The notes under the pieces were generated by a model. The model searched no databases. It saw nothing but the letters and a program-made list of their open reading frames with translations, and was not told where the DNA came from. A stretch of 64,000 nucleotides of DNA from JANLQX01 sp031406385 (lineage in GTDB: Bacteria > Actinomycetota > Acidimicrobiia > Acidimicrobiales > JANYDT01): NCBI GenBank assembly GCA_031406385.1, contig JANOHI010000012.1:1-64000 (forward strand), in the 5' to 3' direction. Positions 1 through 8,978 of this stretch are shown here, one piece after another (the stretch's first letter is position 1; every line of letters begins with the position of its first letter). Made by a program: the position numbers and the translations under genes.

Positions 1-63
1 GCTGCGACACACTCGCTGCGACTACTCGTACTTCTCCGGTCCCGGAGCGCCGAGCGGTGACCG

Positions 64-546
64 GTGCTCCCCGAGGCGCCGACCGCATCTGGGCATATTC
101 GTTTAGTGCGATCTCGGGAGGGAAGACTCCCCGCAGACTCCAAGGTCTTCTCGATCACAACCCGTCGATCAGACCCTAATTTCAAACGTTACTTCTTGTC
201 AGTCCACATTGTGGACTCCATCGGCCGAACAGTCCTCCAGTTGGACTCGCGTTTGGCCGGAATGTGGGTTGACCACTGCAATAATGCAGACGTCGTCACT
301 CGCCTAGAACTTCGGACTCCTTGGCTTAAGCCAGGTGCGTACACGCTCGACATCTTCGTCTGTAACGCAGGCGTTGTTGATCAGTACAGCGAAGCTGCAC
401 ATTTCAAAGTACACCCGAACCTTCCATATCGTTACTCCGCGTCAGAGGATGCATGGGCCAATACGCTCGTGTTTGCGGACTTCGATTGGGAGCAGCTGCG
501 ACTTGTCGACAAGGGTATCGCAGGACGTTCGGACCTGCGCAGCTGA
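64..546 (+). CDS. Wzt C-terminal-like carbohydrate-binding domain protein
   Basis: The 160-aa product matches the beta-sandwich C-terminal domain of Wzt, the ATPase of O-antigen/polysaccharide ABC exporters. Alternating hydrophobic strands, a VDSIGRTV turn and the late L-x-PGAYTLDIFV motif (about residues 90-102) are typical. In Wzt this domain binds the modified chain end. No ATPase domain precedes it here: a TGA lies in frame at 58-60 and the window starts just upstream. It is therefore either a stand-alone domain or the 3' part of a split or frameshifted Wzt. The GTG at 64 is the first usable start. The downstream GT and methyltransferase genes on the same strand support a role in polysaccharide export. 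Confidence 0.6.
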   Translation: MLPEAPTASGHIRLVRSREGRLPADSKVFSITTRRSDPNFKRYFLSVHIVDSIGRTVLQLDSRLAGMWVDHCNNADVVTRLELRTPWLKPGAYTLDIFVCNAGVVDQYSEAAHFKVHPNLPYRYSASEDAWANTLVFADFDWEQLRLVDKGIAGRSDLRS

Positions 547-561
547 AAGTGGAGTCGAGCG

Positions 562-1542
562 ATGCCAACGACCTCATCTGATCTTCGCCGCAGCGAGGTG
601 TTACTCGAACGAAGGGTTCGGATCATCGACACCTTCACTTTTCACAACGAATTCGACATCTTACGGGCCAGGTTCGCCGTCCTTCGTAATCACGTGGATG
701 CCTTCGTGATCGCTGAAGCTTCTCAAACACACAGCGGAGAACCAAGGGCATTGGTGCTAACGCCACAATTGATAGCTTCACTCGGCGGGACAAACGTCTA
801 CATCGAACAGGTTATGGACATGCCGCTGGGGGCCGATAACTGGGCTCGGGAGCATCACCAGCGCCGGAGTATCCTCCGTGGCCTTGAAGCGATCGGTGCC
901 GAGGCGGGCGACATAATCGTCCTGACCGATGCCGATGAGATCCCTGACCCAGCGGTCCTTCGCAAACTCGACCACCAACTCGGCTCTGACCCGGTTGAGT
1001 TGACGATGCGGCTATTTCAATACCGACTGAACCTGGCGATCGACACAGCATGGCCCCTTGCGCGAGCCGTGCGTTTCCACCAGGGGATCGATCTTCAAGC
1101 AGTCCGTGAACAGATCAATCTCGCTAGAGTTGTCAACAGCGGGTGGCATTTCACCTACCTAGGTGACACAGCGCGCGCAAAACAGAAGCTCGCCGATTTC
1201 GCGCATCAGGAACTAGCAGACGTGTATGACTCTTCGCGACACATCGATCGCTGTTTTCGCTTGCACGTTGACATTCAGGGACGTTTTCCGATCAAAGTTG
1301 CGGCCACCCATTCCCTCCCGAGCGAAGTAGTTTCGCTATTCGCCGACCGGCCGGATCTATGGGCAACGATGCCGTCCGATTTTGATCGGTTAAGAGCCCG
1401 CCTTTATCAGTTGTCGACGCGACACCGCCCTCGCCTCGGGCAGCAATTCTGTGACGATCATCCGGTCATAGCTGCGGTGGTTGCAGCCGTAGTGGAGCTC
1501 TTCACAAAGCTGAGGCGCTCGCTACCGAAAGTCGGAAAATGA
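562..1542 (+). CDS. Glycosyltransferase family 17-like protein
   Basis: The 326-aa product resembles GT17, the family of eukaryotic MGAT3 N-acetylglucosaminyltransferase that also has bacterial members. Visible signatures are the N-terminal TFTFHNEFD block (24-32), the AEASQTHSG segment (51-59) and the acidic DADEIP motif (123-128), expected to bind the metal-sugar nucleotide. There is no signal peptide, so it is probably a cytosolic sugar transferase of surface-glycan assembly. It starts 16 nt after the Wzt_C-like gene and overlaps the next methyltransferase gene by 4 nt (ATGA). The acceptor and sugar cannot be read from sequence. Confidence 0.72.
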   Translation: MPTTSSDLRRSEVLLERRVRIIDTFTFHNEFDILRARFAVLRNHVDAFVIAEASQTHSGEPRALVLTPQLIASLGGTNVYIEQVMDMPLGADNWAREHHQRRSILRGLEAIGAEAGDIIVLTDADEIPDPAVLRKLDHQLGSDPVELTMRLFQYRLNLAIDTAWPLARAVRFHQGIDLQAVREQINLARVVNSGWHFTYLGDTARAKQKLADFAHQELADVYDSSRHIDRCFRLHVDIQGRFPIKVAATHSLPSEVVSLFADRPDLWATMPSDFDRLRARLYQLSTRHRPRLGQQFCDDHPVIAAVVAAVVELFTKLRRSLPKVGK

Positions 1543-2294
1543 GCCCGACAACGGACACTTCGATGCACGATCCTGACCGACGCTCCGAACCACAAGGTCC
1601 ACCTCGATCTCCTACCCACCGGAGGAACGAGCTCAAGAGCACCGCTCCAGGTTCCAAAAACTATGGAGCTGGAGAGAACTCACGACCAGAAATCCATGAC
1701 TTCGTGCCGAGTGGCATCGGTTCATTGTTGGATGTGGGATGTGCCGGGGGATTGTTTGGCGAAGCTTTGCGACGCTCGCGACCGCACTTGCGAGTCGATG
1801 GAGTGGAGCCGCAACCAGATGCAGCTGAGTACGCTAGAACGCGACTAGATACCGTCTATCCCGGATTTTTTCCGCAAGCTCTTCCCTCCGGCGCCGTGTA
1901 CGACTGCATCACCTTCTTAGACGTTCTTGAACACCTGATAGACCCCTGGGAGGCCCTTCGAGAAGCAAGACGACATCTGACAGCTGGCGGGTTCATCATT
2001 GTCTCAATCCCCAACATACGGCACATTGATGTGGTGGCGCCTCTGGTCCTGAGAGGTCGGTTTGCATATACCGACTTCGGAATCCTAGATCGGACTCATC
2101 TTCGATTCTTTACCAAGAACTCTGCTCTCGAAATGGTCAGTGGATCGGGATACTCAATTCAAAAACTCGGGCGAGTTCGTGGATCTTTGGGCACTGGTCG
2201 TCCGTATTGGCTGATTAGGAACCTTGGGAGACTCGCTCGTGAATTCACAACGATCAACTATGTTATCGTCGCAACATGCTCAAGCGATCAGTAG
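1539..2294 (+). CDS. Class I SAM-dependent methyltransferase
   Basis: The 251-aa protein has a Rossmann SAM-binding glycine motif LDVGCAGG (64-71), an acidic residue at the end of strand 2 (VDGVEPQ) and the FLDVLEHL motif typical of the UbiG/Methyltransf_11-23 group. The first 45 residues are polar and low in complexity and may be disordered. Coupling to the GT17 gene by ATGA suggests methylation of a sugar or glycan chain end; Wzt_C domains in other systems recognise methylated chain ends. The substrate is inferred only from context. Confidence 0.75.
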   Translation: MSPTTDTSMHDPDRRSEPQGPPRSPTHRRNELKSTAPGSKNYGAGENSRPEIHDFVPSGIGSLLDVGCAGGLFGEALRRSRPHLRVDGVEPQPDAAEYARTRLDTVYPGFFPQALPSGAVYDCITFLDVLEHLIDPWEALREARRHLTAGGFIIVSIPNIRHIDVVAPLVLRGRFAYTDFGILDRTHLRFFTKNSALEMVSGSGYSIQKLGRVRGSLGTGRPYWLIRNLGRLAREFTTINYVIVATCSSDQ

Positions 2295-2360
2295 AGACGG
2301 GTCCTGTCACGCGCGGAATTGTTTGAGCGATCGGCAACGTATCGGTGGAAGGCTGCGGAC

Positions 2361-2972
2361 ATGAGCGGTTCTCTTCCTGTCTGGAAACACCTCTATCGCG
2401 CTCTCTCCCGGAGGTTCAGAGCCTTACAAACGCTCTCCGTGTGGGTACATGATGTTCGGGGGGATGCGAGTCTGCTACTTCTCACGTGGGTTGGATACGT
2501 CCCATCTCACGCATTGCGAAACATGATGTATCGGCGTGCTGGTGTTGTGCTGCCGGCTACGAGCGCGCTGCACTGGCGTGCGAGATTCTTCGCACCGAGT
2601 GGCCTACGAATAGGGGAGTTCTGCACCCTTGGAAACGACGGGTTCTACGACGCCCGCGCTGGCATCTCGATCGGCGACTGCGTAAACATCGCGGGTGAAG
2701 TGCGCATCTACACACACGAGCACGACGTCCAGAGTTCGACGTTCGAGGAGACTTCGGCGCCTGTTGTCATTGGTCATCATGCGTACCTGGGCACGCGCGT
2801 CACCGTGTTGCCGGGCGTTGTGATTGGCGAGGGAGCCGTGGTCGCATCGGGAGCGGTCGTCACCGGCGACGTTCCGGAGTTCACCATTGTCGGCGGAGTA
2901 CCAGCCCGTAAGATCGGCGAACGCAACCGGGATCTTCGCTATCGGCTGGGCTACGCCAAGCGTTTCCAATGA
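2361..2972 (+). CDS. Left-handed beta-helix (hexapeptide) acyltransferase
   Basis: The product, about 203 aa, is an O-acyltransferase of the WcaF/maltose-acetyltransferase type. Hexapeptide repeats begin near LRIGEFCTLG and continue through ISIGDCVNIAG, a catalytic-His loop THEHDV, and VVIGHHAYLGTRVTVLPGVVIGEGAVVASGAVV. It ends with the diagnostic VGGVPARKIG. It would acetylate a sugar hydroxyl from acetyl-CoA. I chose the ATG at 2361 because GGAAGG lies about 9 nt upstream; an in-frame start at 2319 adds 14 residues. Its last 4 nt overlap the following GT2 gene. Confidence 0.82.
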   Translation: MSGSLPVWKHLYRALSRRFRALQTLSVWVHDVRGDASLLLLTWVGYVPSHALRNMMYRRAGVVLPATSALHWRARFFAPSGLRIGEFCTLGNDGFYDARAGISIGDCVNIAGEVRIYTHEHDVQSSTFEETSAPVVIGHHAYLGTRVTVLPGVVIGEGAVVASGAVVTGDVPEFTIVGGVPARKIGERNRDLRYRLGYAKRFQ

Positions 2973-3898
2973 GTGATCACCGATTGGCAGTCGTCGTGCT
3001 GACCTGGAACGGTCGCGAAGACACCGTTGCATGTATCCGGTCACTGCTGGAATTCGGCCCGGCTGACCAGACGATCATCTTGGTGGACAACCACTCGTCC
3101 GACGATACCATCGAGGCTGTTCGACAGCTCAGCGAAGAAGTTCTGATCGTCGAGTTAGACAACAACACGGGCTTTTCCAAGGGGAACAACGCAGGTATCG
3201 AACTTGCGCTCCGTCTCGGAGTCGGCGTCATCGGAGTGCTGAACAACGACACCGTCGTCCAGCCCGGTTTCGCCGAGCCTCTCGTCGACGCAATACGCAC
3301 GTCTCTCAGACCACTAGCCGTCAGCCCGAAGATTGTGTACCGCGACCGCCCAGAGAAGGCATGGTTCGTCGGTGCTAGGTACGAGCCATCCCTCGGTCAA
3401 GGAGTTCACGCTGAGGATGAGCACTCACGTGAACATCCTTTCTATTTGACCGGATGTGCATTGTTCGCGAGTTCCGAGGTGTGGAACTTAGTCGGCTTGC
3501 TTGACGAACGATTCTTCCTGAACTTCGAGGACTTGGAATGGTCGAGGCGCGCCGTCGCGCGCGGTGTTGAACTTGCCGTTGTGGAGCGTTCGACTGTTCT
3601 TCACGCCGTCTCGGAGTCGATCAGCCGTATTGGTTCGCTCTCCACCTACCTTTTTGCTCGTAATGGAATGATGCTATCTCGCTCTCGGCTACAACCGAAG
3701 GCCGTGGATGCTTGGCCCTTTGCCTGGGAAAGTGTTCTTCGACCACACGCACGGGCCGTTCGAGAACGGCAACCCGGGGCGATCAAGGCGCTGCTTCTAG
3801 CGAGTATCGGGATGTATCACGGGTGGCGAGGGCGCCCGATTGGCCCTCCTTCGGCACGAGTACAGTTGTTCGCCCAAAGAAGGGTTACGGAGCAATGA
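2969..3898 (+). CDS. Glycosyltransferase family 2 (rhamnosyltransferase-like)
   Basis: This is a 309-aa GT-A fold enzyme. VVLTWNGREDT (9-19), the nucleotide-binding ILVDNHSSDDT (37-47), the NNTGFSKGNNAG block and LNNDT (91-95, the DxD equivalent) define the WcaE/RfbF-like GT2 subgroup. The acceptor-side ED motif is in LNFEDLEWSRRA. It is translationally coupled by ATGA to the acyltransferase gene and is the last gene of the plus-strand run starting at 64. The sugar donor is not predictable. Confidence 0.85.
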   Translation: MSDHRLAVVVLTWNGREDTVACIRSLLEFGPADQTIILVDNHSSDDTIEAVRQLSEEVLIVELDNNTGFSKGNNAGIELALRLGVGVIGVLNNDTVVQPGFAEPLVDAIRTSLRPLAVSPKIVYRDRPEKAWFVGARYEPSLGQGVHAEDEHSREHPFYLTGCALFASSEVWNLVGLLDERFFLNFEDLEWSRRAVARGVELAVVERSTVLHAVSESISRIGSLSTYLFARNGMMLSRSRLQPKAVDAWPFAWESVLRPHARAVRERQPGAIKALLLASIGMYHGWRGRPIGPPSARVQLFAQRRVTEQ

Positions 3899-4226
3899 CG
3901 ATTGCGCGCATGGGCTGCGTAGAACCGACTTGCCTGAAGCACGGAACGCTGGGACCTAACAACGTCGATGCGAAGATCGCGTGGCCGACAGCTCAAAGCC
4001 GAAATCCGATAACAAGCGGACCAGCGATACCGGACTATGTAGAACAGCGTGTCGAGGCGCGTCGAGCTGGTACCAGTGTGGGCAGTAAGCGTGAATCGCC
4101 CACGACGACGAGAGCGGGCCACGAACGAGCAGAGCGCCGTCGCTCGCGACAATGCCTGGGAAACCCTAGGGCTCACACGCGCACTGAAATCCGGCGAGCC
4201 GGTACGCATCGGGCGCTCTTGCGCAG
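3899..4226. other. Intergenic stretch between convergent genes, no gene recognised
   Basis: These 328 bp separate the end of the GT2 gene from the end of the minus-strand methyltransferase. The open frames here are rich in Arg and Ser, resemble no family I know, and look like chance readings of GC-rich DNA. I see no clear terminator hairpin. Confidence 0.5.
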
Positions 4227-4886
4227 CTACGGAAGATGACGGAGAACGGCAGCGGTGATCATCTTGCCTGCGCGGAATGCCATTCCTCGCTCACGCAAGA
4301 AGCGCAGCTTGGCGAGAAGGCGGGTAGAACGCACTTGTTCAGTCTTCGGGAGCGAGCTTCCGACTCCCCCCATCAGCGCCACGAGCGAACCGCTTGACAC
4401 CTCGACGTCGCCATTTCTGCGGACGAAGTCGTCGATCGTCCACAAGGACAGATGTGCTTCGAACGGGTTGTCGGCGATCTCCTGGGTAAAGAAGGTCGTT
4501 GGTGTCGAAACGAGAACGTTCTTGTTGGTCCGCAGCAACTCGTCGAGTAGCGCCTCGCCAGACGACTTTTCGAAGTGCTCGATCACGTCGGCCAAGATGA
4601 CTAAATCGTATCCTGCAATCTCGGCAACATTCTCTTGAGCATCGCCTCGAATGACCCGGTTGTAGACCCAATCGAGAAGCGGAGATTCGTAACCGAAAGC
4701 TTCGAATCCGTCGATCTTCGCGGTCCATGTTGTCCTCTCCAGCCTGGCCTCGTTGAAGTCGAGCATGTCTCTTGCGAGGTACCCCCATTTGCCAAACCCG
4801 GGTCCGATGTCAGCAACGCTGGCGGGCTGACATCGAAAAATGAATTCGAGCATCGGCCCAGTGGGATAGTGCCAACTATGGGGCAT
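4227..4886 (-). CDS. Class I SAM-dependent methyltransferase
   Basis: The 219-aa protein has the SAM-binding motif VADIGPGFGKWG near residues 23-34, a second acidic motif (DGFEAF) and LVILADVIEHFEKSSG, typical of Methyltransf_23-like enzymes that modify sugars or small molecules. It stands alone on the minus strand, convergent with the glycan genes, with its 5' end facing the RiPP locus. The substrate is unknown; membership in the polysaccharide region is the only functional hint. Confidence 0.72.
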   Translation of the reverse strand: MPHSWHYPTGPMLEFIFRCQPASVADIGPGFGKWGYLARDMLDFNEARLERTTWTAKIDGFEAFGYESPLLDWVYNRVIRGDAQENVAEIAGYDLVILADVIEHFEKSSGEALLDELLRTNKNVLVSTPTTFFTQEIADNPFEAHLSLWTIDDFVRRNGDVEVSSGSLVALMGGVGSSLPKTEQVRSTRLLAKLRFLRERGMAFRAGKMITAAVLRHLP

Positions 4887-5320
4887 ATTTCGTCCGATCG
4901 CGAAGGCCAGGTGGCAACATTAATGCACCGAATCTGCGAGCTACGCAGCGGGTCGTGGACCTAGGCGGTCAACAGTACACGTGGTTGCTGGGCGGCCAAC
5001 TCGGCTCCACCGAGACCACTCGTACCTCCTCGACGCCATTCGCCAATCGCCAATCGCCAATTCTCTTCTGCGGCGAAAGGCAGCATTTGACGAACGGCAA
5101 CCTTTCAACCGCCACTGCATGACCATATGGTGATCGCGAACATCGGTGCAGCCGACGGACGCACCCAAGCCCTCGACTCCCGGCTCCCGCATCATCACGC
5201 GAAGATCGCTGATCACGTCGCCGGAGCCGTCCCGTGACGCGGCCTCTCCGAGACTCTCGGTGCTGTGTGGCAGACCGTCCGCTCGCGTAGGCGCCTGTCC
5301 TGGCTGCGTAAGCTTGGCAA
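4887..5320. other. Divergent intergenic region, promoter zone of the first RiPP operon
   Basis: The 434 bp lie between the start of the minus-strand methyltransferase and the start of the plus-strand RiPP operon, so promoters for both should be here. I see no convincing gene. A short tandem repeat, three copies of CGCCAAT, lies at 5041-5061. No clear -35/-10 pair could be assigned by eye. Confidence 0.45.
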
Positions 5321-6547
5321 GTGGATTCCGGTGTGATCGGGGCTGCTTCCAGAAGTGCGGCTGCCGGACGCCGTGCTGTCGGCGACGTGCTGATCGCTTG
5401 TGCCGCGGGAACCGACCCTCGGAACGCATTGAATCAGTGCTCCGCTGAGGCTTTGGGGCTGCTGCCGGCAGCGGCCGAGTACCACGGAATTTCGATGCTG
5501 GTTCACAGCGCGCTTCGGAGGATCGGGTTCGAAGACACCACGGTGGCCGATGCGCTGACATCGACCTTTCGTTCCTACGTTGGGACCTCGATGAGAACGG
5601 CACATGATCAGCTGGTTGTTCGAACCGCGCTCAATGGGGCCGGGCTGGCATGGGCCATTCTGAAAGGGCCCATGCTGTCGGAGATCTACTACGGCGATGC
5701 AAGCGCGCGGTCGTCGACTGACCTCGACGTGTTGGTGGATCCTCGTGACCTGGGTGCAGCCCTAGACGTGCTCGCCGACGCCGGCGCGCAGCTAATCGAC
5801 GTGAACTGGGACCTCATCCGCAAGACGCGGCGCGGCGAACTCAACCTACGTCTCCCAATGGGCACACCGTTAGATCTTCACTGGACGCTGGTCAATGAAG
5901 CCTCCGTTCGGCGGTGTTTCAACTTGCCGAGCAGTCGACTCCTTGAGCGGCGTGTCACGCATCAGTTGACCGCCGGCGAGAGCCCCAGTCTCGATCAGAC
6001 CGACACGCTGGTTCACGTTGCGTTGCACGCGTGTCTATCGGGCGGTCACCGGCTGGGTTGGCTAACGGACGTGGCGCGCGTGGTGGAGCATGGCGACCTC
6101 GATTGGGAGGAAGTTGTCGAACGCGGCCAACAGGCAGGCGCCGGTCTGCCAGTTGCGGTCATGGTGGAGCGTGCTAGGCGTGTCTTGGGCCTCCGGGTGC
6201 CCGCCCATGTCCTGAAGCGCCTGGGATCGCGCAGCCCGGGGTGGATTCGATTCCTTCGAGTCATCGAGGGTGCCCATCACTATCCCCCGGTAGGCCGGTA
6301 TCGGTTCAGTGGGCGGGCAGTGACGGGCGCAACGCGCAGCGCCTTGTTCGATAGTTCCCGGGCCGCTTTGAGGCTCATTGCGGATCGATACCCACTGGGA
6401 CCGTCTGTGAACGCTGCCGGTAATCCCCTGCATTACCCATTCGGCAACGAGACCGATCGCTCGTCTTTCCTTCAAGAGATCATCGTGGACGATGAGAGAG
6501 CGCAGACAGCGGTGCACGGGTGGAGCCGACCAGCGCGCGCTCACTGA
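5321..6547 (+). CDS. Lasso-locus nucleotidyltransferase family protein
   Basis: This 408-aa protein belongs to the uncharacterised nucleotidyltransferase family (NTP_transf_5, PF14907 type) often found in lasso-peptide and exopolysaccharide loci. The hallmarks are LKGP (114-117), the catalytic-type STDLDVLVD (132-140), a DLHWTLVNEA segment and LVHVALHACLSGGHRLGWLTD. It may transfer a nucleotidyl or sugar group to the peptide, but no activity is established by sequence. It opens a plus-strand operon ending with the cyclase at 11157. A paralogue lies at 37072-38262. The start is a GTG. Confidence 0.8.
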   Translation: MDSGVIGAASRSAAAGRRAVGDVLIACAAGTDPRNALNQCSAEALGLLPAAAEYHGISMLVHSALRRIGFEDTTVADALTSTFRSYVGTSMRTAHDQLVVRTALNGAGLAWAILKGPMLSEIYYGDASARSSTDLDVLVDPRDLGAALDVLADAGAQLIDVNWDLIRKTRRGELNLRLPMGTPLDLHWTLVNEASVRRCFNLPSSRLLERRVTHQLTAGESPSLDQTDTLVHVALHACLSGGHRLGWLTDVARVVEHGDLDWEEVVERGQQAGAGLPVAVMVERARRVLGLRVPAHVLKRLGSRSPGWIRFLRVIEGAHHYPPVGRYRFSGRAVTGATRSALFDSSRAALRLIADRYPLGPSVNAAGNPLHYPFGNETDRSSFLQEIIVDDERAQTAVHGWSRPARAH

Positions 6548-6632
6548 TGATGGAACAAGCTGTTCAGGTCGTGTTTCGCGCGGCCGATAAGGTGTTCGGG
6601 CGGCCGCGTGGCCGTCAGACAGGAATGAGATT

Positions 6633-6908
6633 GTGCGGGCCGCTGCGTTCGAAATCCCCTCCTCGGTACTGTTCCGCGAAGTCGAAGGCGAGATGGTGCT
6701 CTTGGAGCTCGAAACCGAGGGGTATTACGGATTGGATCCCGTTGGTGCCCGAATGATTACCCTCGTAACGGCGCTACCCTACCCTGAGGCGATCCGCCTG
6801 CTCACGGAGGAGTTCGCAGTTGACCCGGACGTGTTGCAGCGGGATCTGTCGGCCCTCATCGATGAGCTGATTGACGCCAAGCTACTTCGACGCATCGTGG
6901 GCGGCTGA
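6633..6908 (+). CDS. PqqD-family RiPP recognition protein (lasso B1)
   Basis: The 91-aa protein has the PqqD fold pattern: an N-terminal beta-hairpin around VLFREVEGEMVLLELETEGYYGLDPVGARM, then helices ending in LSALIDELIDAKLLRRI. In lasso pathways such a protein (B1/RRE) binds the precursor leader at its YxxPxLxxxG motif and delivers it to the B2 protease. The start codon is GTG at 6633. Its stop overlaps the methyltransferase start (TGATG). Confidence 0.88.
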   Translation: MRAAAFEIPSSVLFREVEGEMVLLELETEGYYGLDPVGARMITLVTALPYPEAIRLLTEEFAVDPDVLQRDLSALIDELIDAKLLRRIVGG

Positions 6909-8050
6909 TGTCGCAGTCGGAGCTCTCCGAACACCGAAACTATCTGGCTGACGATCGCCGAACGATGGCCTACCGGGCAGCGTTGGCGGAGGTTGTTCAT
7001 GCCGGCGACGTCGTGTTGGACTTGGGCAGCGGGACTGGCATCCTCGGTCACCTGGCGTGCGAAGCGGGCGCAGGATCTGTCATTGCCGTCGAACGAGGCG
7101 AGATCACGGCCTTGACGCGCCGCATCGCCGCTGATAACGGGCTTGGCGAGAAAGTCCACCATCATCACGCTCGGTCGACCGAGATCGCCCTCGACCGGCT
7201 GGCCGATGTGGTTGTCTGCGATCAGATCGGCGGCCTCGTGCACGACGCCGGGATCCTTCGGTTCTTTGCCGATGCGCGCAAGCGTCTGTCATCACCCGGG
7301 GCAACGCTCGTACCCGCTTCGTTCCGGATCTACCTCGCTCCGGCGTGTTTCGACGAGGGCCGCGAGGCAGTCGAGTTCTGGTCCTCACGACCGGGCAACA
7401 TCGATGTCTCCGCCGCACGTGTGTTCGCCGTTAACACCGAGTGGCACTATGCACGAGTCGCGGGTTCGTTTCCGCTGGCCGACGGAGCCGGCATTGCCGA
7501 GTTCTCTTCCGATCACGACGAACCGATCTCGGGGAAAGCAACCTTCACCATTCATACCAAAGGGCGTATGGATGGTCTGATGGGTTGGTTCGACGCTCAG
7601 ATGTCGCCGTCGGTTCGGCTGAGCAATGACCCTTGGTCGCCCGAGCGCTTCGACAGGTGGTGCAATTTCTACCCGATCGAATCATCTGTCGATCTCACAC
7701 CTGGCGACCGAGTGGAGGTCTCGCTCGAAATCCGACCGAAGCTCAACCTCGTTGCCTGGGACATCACGGTCCGGCCCGAAGGTGGGCAAGCACAGCGATT
7801 CCGCCATTCCACGCTCACCGGCACCTTCGTCACCAGAGCCTCGTTCGATCGACGGACCGAGGAGAAGGCTCCGGTACCGTCGGGCCGAGTGGAGATTGTG
7901 CGCGAGGTCCTTGCCTTCATCGATGGAAGTCGTTCCCGGGCGGACATCGTGCAGGCGCTCGCTGGTCGAGTGGGTACCGACTTCTCAACGGAAGCGCAGC
8001 TGGACAGGTTTGTGGGCAACTGCATTGAGCTCACGAGAGCGTTGACGTGA
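6908..8050 (+). CDS. Methyltransferase fused to a PqqD-like winged-helix tail
   Basis: The 380-aa protein begins with a class I SAM domain of the PRMT/L11-methyltransferase group (DLGSGTG at 38-44, an acidic VERGE loop, VVCDQIGGLVHDAG). It is followed by a beta-barrel-like region with NIDVSAARVFAVNTEWHYA. The last 60 residues (VREVLAFIDGSRSRADIVQA to IELTRALT) resemble the winged-helix half of PqqD/RRE domains. A modification enzyme carrying its own leader-binding domain would suit a RiPP operon. Protein-arginine- or carboxyl-type methylation of the peptide is possible; the target is not known. Confidence 0.68.
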   Translation: MSQSELSEHRNYLADDRRTMAYRAALAEVVHAGDVVLDLGSGTGILGHLACEAGAGSVIAVERGEITALTRRIAADNGLGEKVHHHHARSTEIALDRLADVVVCDQIGGLVHDAGILRFFADARKRLSSPGATLVPASFRIYLAPACFDEGREAVEFWSSRPGNIDVSAARVFAVNTEWHYARVAGSFPLADGAGIAEFSSDHDEPISGKATFTIHTKGRMDGLMGWFDAQMSPSVRLSNDPWSPERFDRWCNFYPIESSVDLTPGDRVEVSLEIRPKLNLVAWDITVRPEGGQAQRFRHSTLTGTFVTRASFDRRTEEKAPVPSGRVEIVREVLAFIDGSRSRADIVQALAGRVGTDFSTEAQLDRFVGNCIELTRALT

Positions 8051-8072
8051 TCGTTCGCCGGCGGCGGTAGCA

Positions 8073-8978
8073 GTGAGAGTCGACGCCACGGTCATCGGCG
8101 CCGGTGGAGTTCACATCGCGCAACGCGGCGCAGCTGCTCCCGAGCGGAAGGGCGCGCTCCGTGTGGGTCCCGTCGCCGCTGTTCGTCAGCCGATCGACGC
8201 CCCGATCGAATCGCAGCGCGCAGACCATGTCGTGTGGCGTCGCCTCTGGGCAGGCTCTGGTCGCCTGGTCATCGACTTTGTAGGACTTGCGATCGTGCAG
8301 ATCGACGATGCTGACGGACTGGTGACGTTCGACCGCGCCTTGCCTGCCGACGTTGAGCAACATCTTCTGCTCGATCAGGTACTGCCCCTCGTGCTCGCAC
8401 GGCGCGGACACCTCGTGTTGCATGGGGCACTGATCAGCCTTGCGGGACGCGGGGTCGTGCTCATCGGCGCATCAGGCGCGGGAAAGTCGACTCTCTCTGC
8501 GTTTGCGTGGACGCGGGGTTGGTCGGTCGGGGGAGATGACGGAACTGTTCTCAGCACAACTCGGCCGCCTCGCGCCGAGCCAACGTACGCCACCGTGCGC
8601 CTCACGGACGAAGGCGCAGCTCTCCTGGGATTCGACCAAAGTGGGGCGCCCACCGTCGTTGGGAAGACTCGCTTCCAAGGAGATTCGGAGCGTGGACTGC
8701 TGTCAGACAGCGTCACGGTCGATCTGATCGCGGCCATTGAGCCGACGACCGACGGCTCCGCTGCTCGGATGGAATCCATCCGCGGAGTTGCTGCCCATGC
8801 GATGCTTTTTTCATCGACGTTCCATGCCGACGTCGCGATAACGGGCAATCTGCCGACGGTCATGGCTGACCTCGGCCACGTCGTCGAGACGACACGGATT
8901 GGGCGGTTGTTCGTGCCCCGCGGAATTGACGGCCTATCGGCTGCGGAACGCGTTCTGCGCCTCGAGCTCGCGCGCTGA
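8073..8978 (+). CDS. HPr kinase-like (HprK-related) lasso-locus kinase
   Basis: The 301-aa protein carries a late Walker A motif, GASGAGKST (132-140), preceded by LVLHGALISLAGRGVVLIG, the standard layout of the HprK C-terminal domain. Homologues in paeninodin-type lasso clusters phosphorylate the C-terminal Ser of the precursor. The nearby precursor at 11186-11329 ends in Pro with Ser third from the end, so a direct match is uncertain. It starts at GTG 8073 and its stop overlaps the B2 start (TGATG). Confidence 0.78.
   Translation: MRVDATVIGAGGVHIAQRGAAAPERKGALRVGPVAAVRQPIDAPIESQRADHVVWRRLWAGSGRLVIDFVGLAIVQIDDADGLVTFDRALPADVEQHLLLDQVLPLVLARRGHLVLHGALISLAGRGVVLIGASGAGKSTLSAFAWTRGWSVGGDDGTVLSTTRPPRAEPTYATVRLTDEGAALLGFDQSGAPTVVGKTRFQGDSERGLLSDSVTVDLIAAIEPTTDGSAARMESIRGVAAHAMLFSSTFHADVAITGNLPTVMADLGHVVETTRIGRLFVPRGIDGLSAAERVLRLELAR

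Noticed and set aside
58..60. TGA before the Wzt_C-like frame considered as a selenocysteine codon
   Set aside because: The preceding residues do not match Wzt, no redox motif is present and no hairpin follows at the right distance.
3712..4239. 175-codon frame after the GT2 gene
   Set aside because: Arg/Ser/Thr-rich composition, large overlap with the GT2 gene and no recognisable motif.
5041..5061. Three CGCCAAT units considered as an operator array
   Set aside because: Too short and contiguous, with no matching copies near other promoters in the window.
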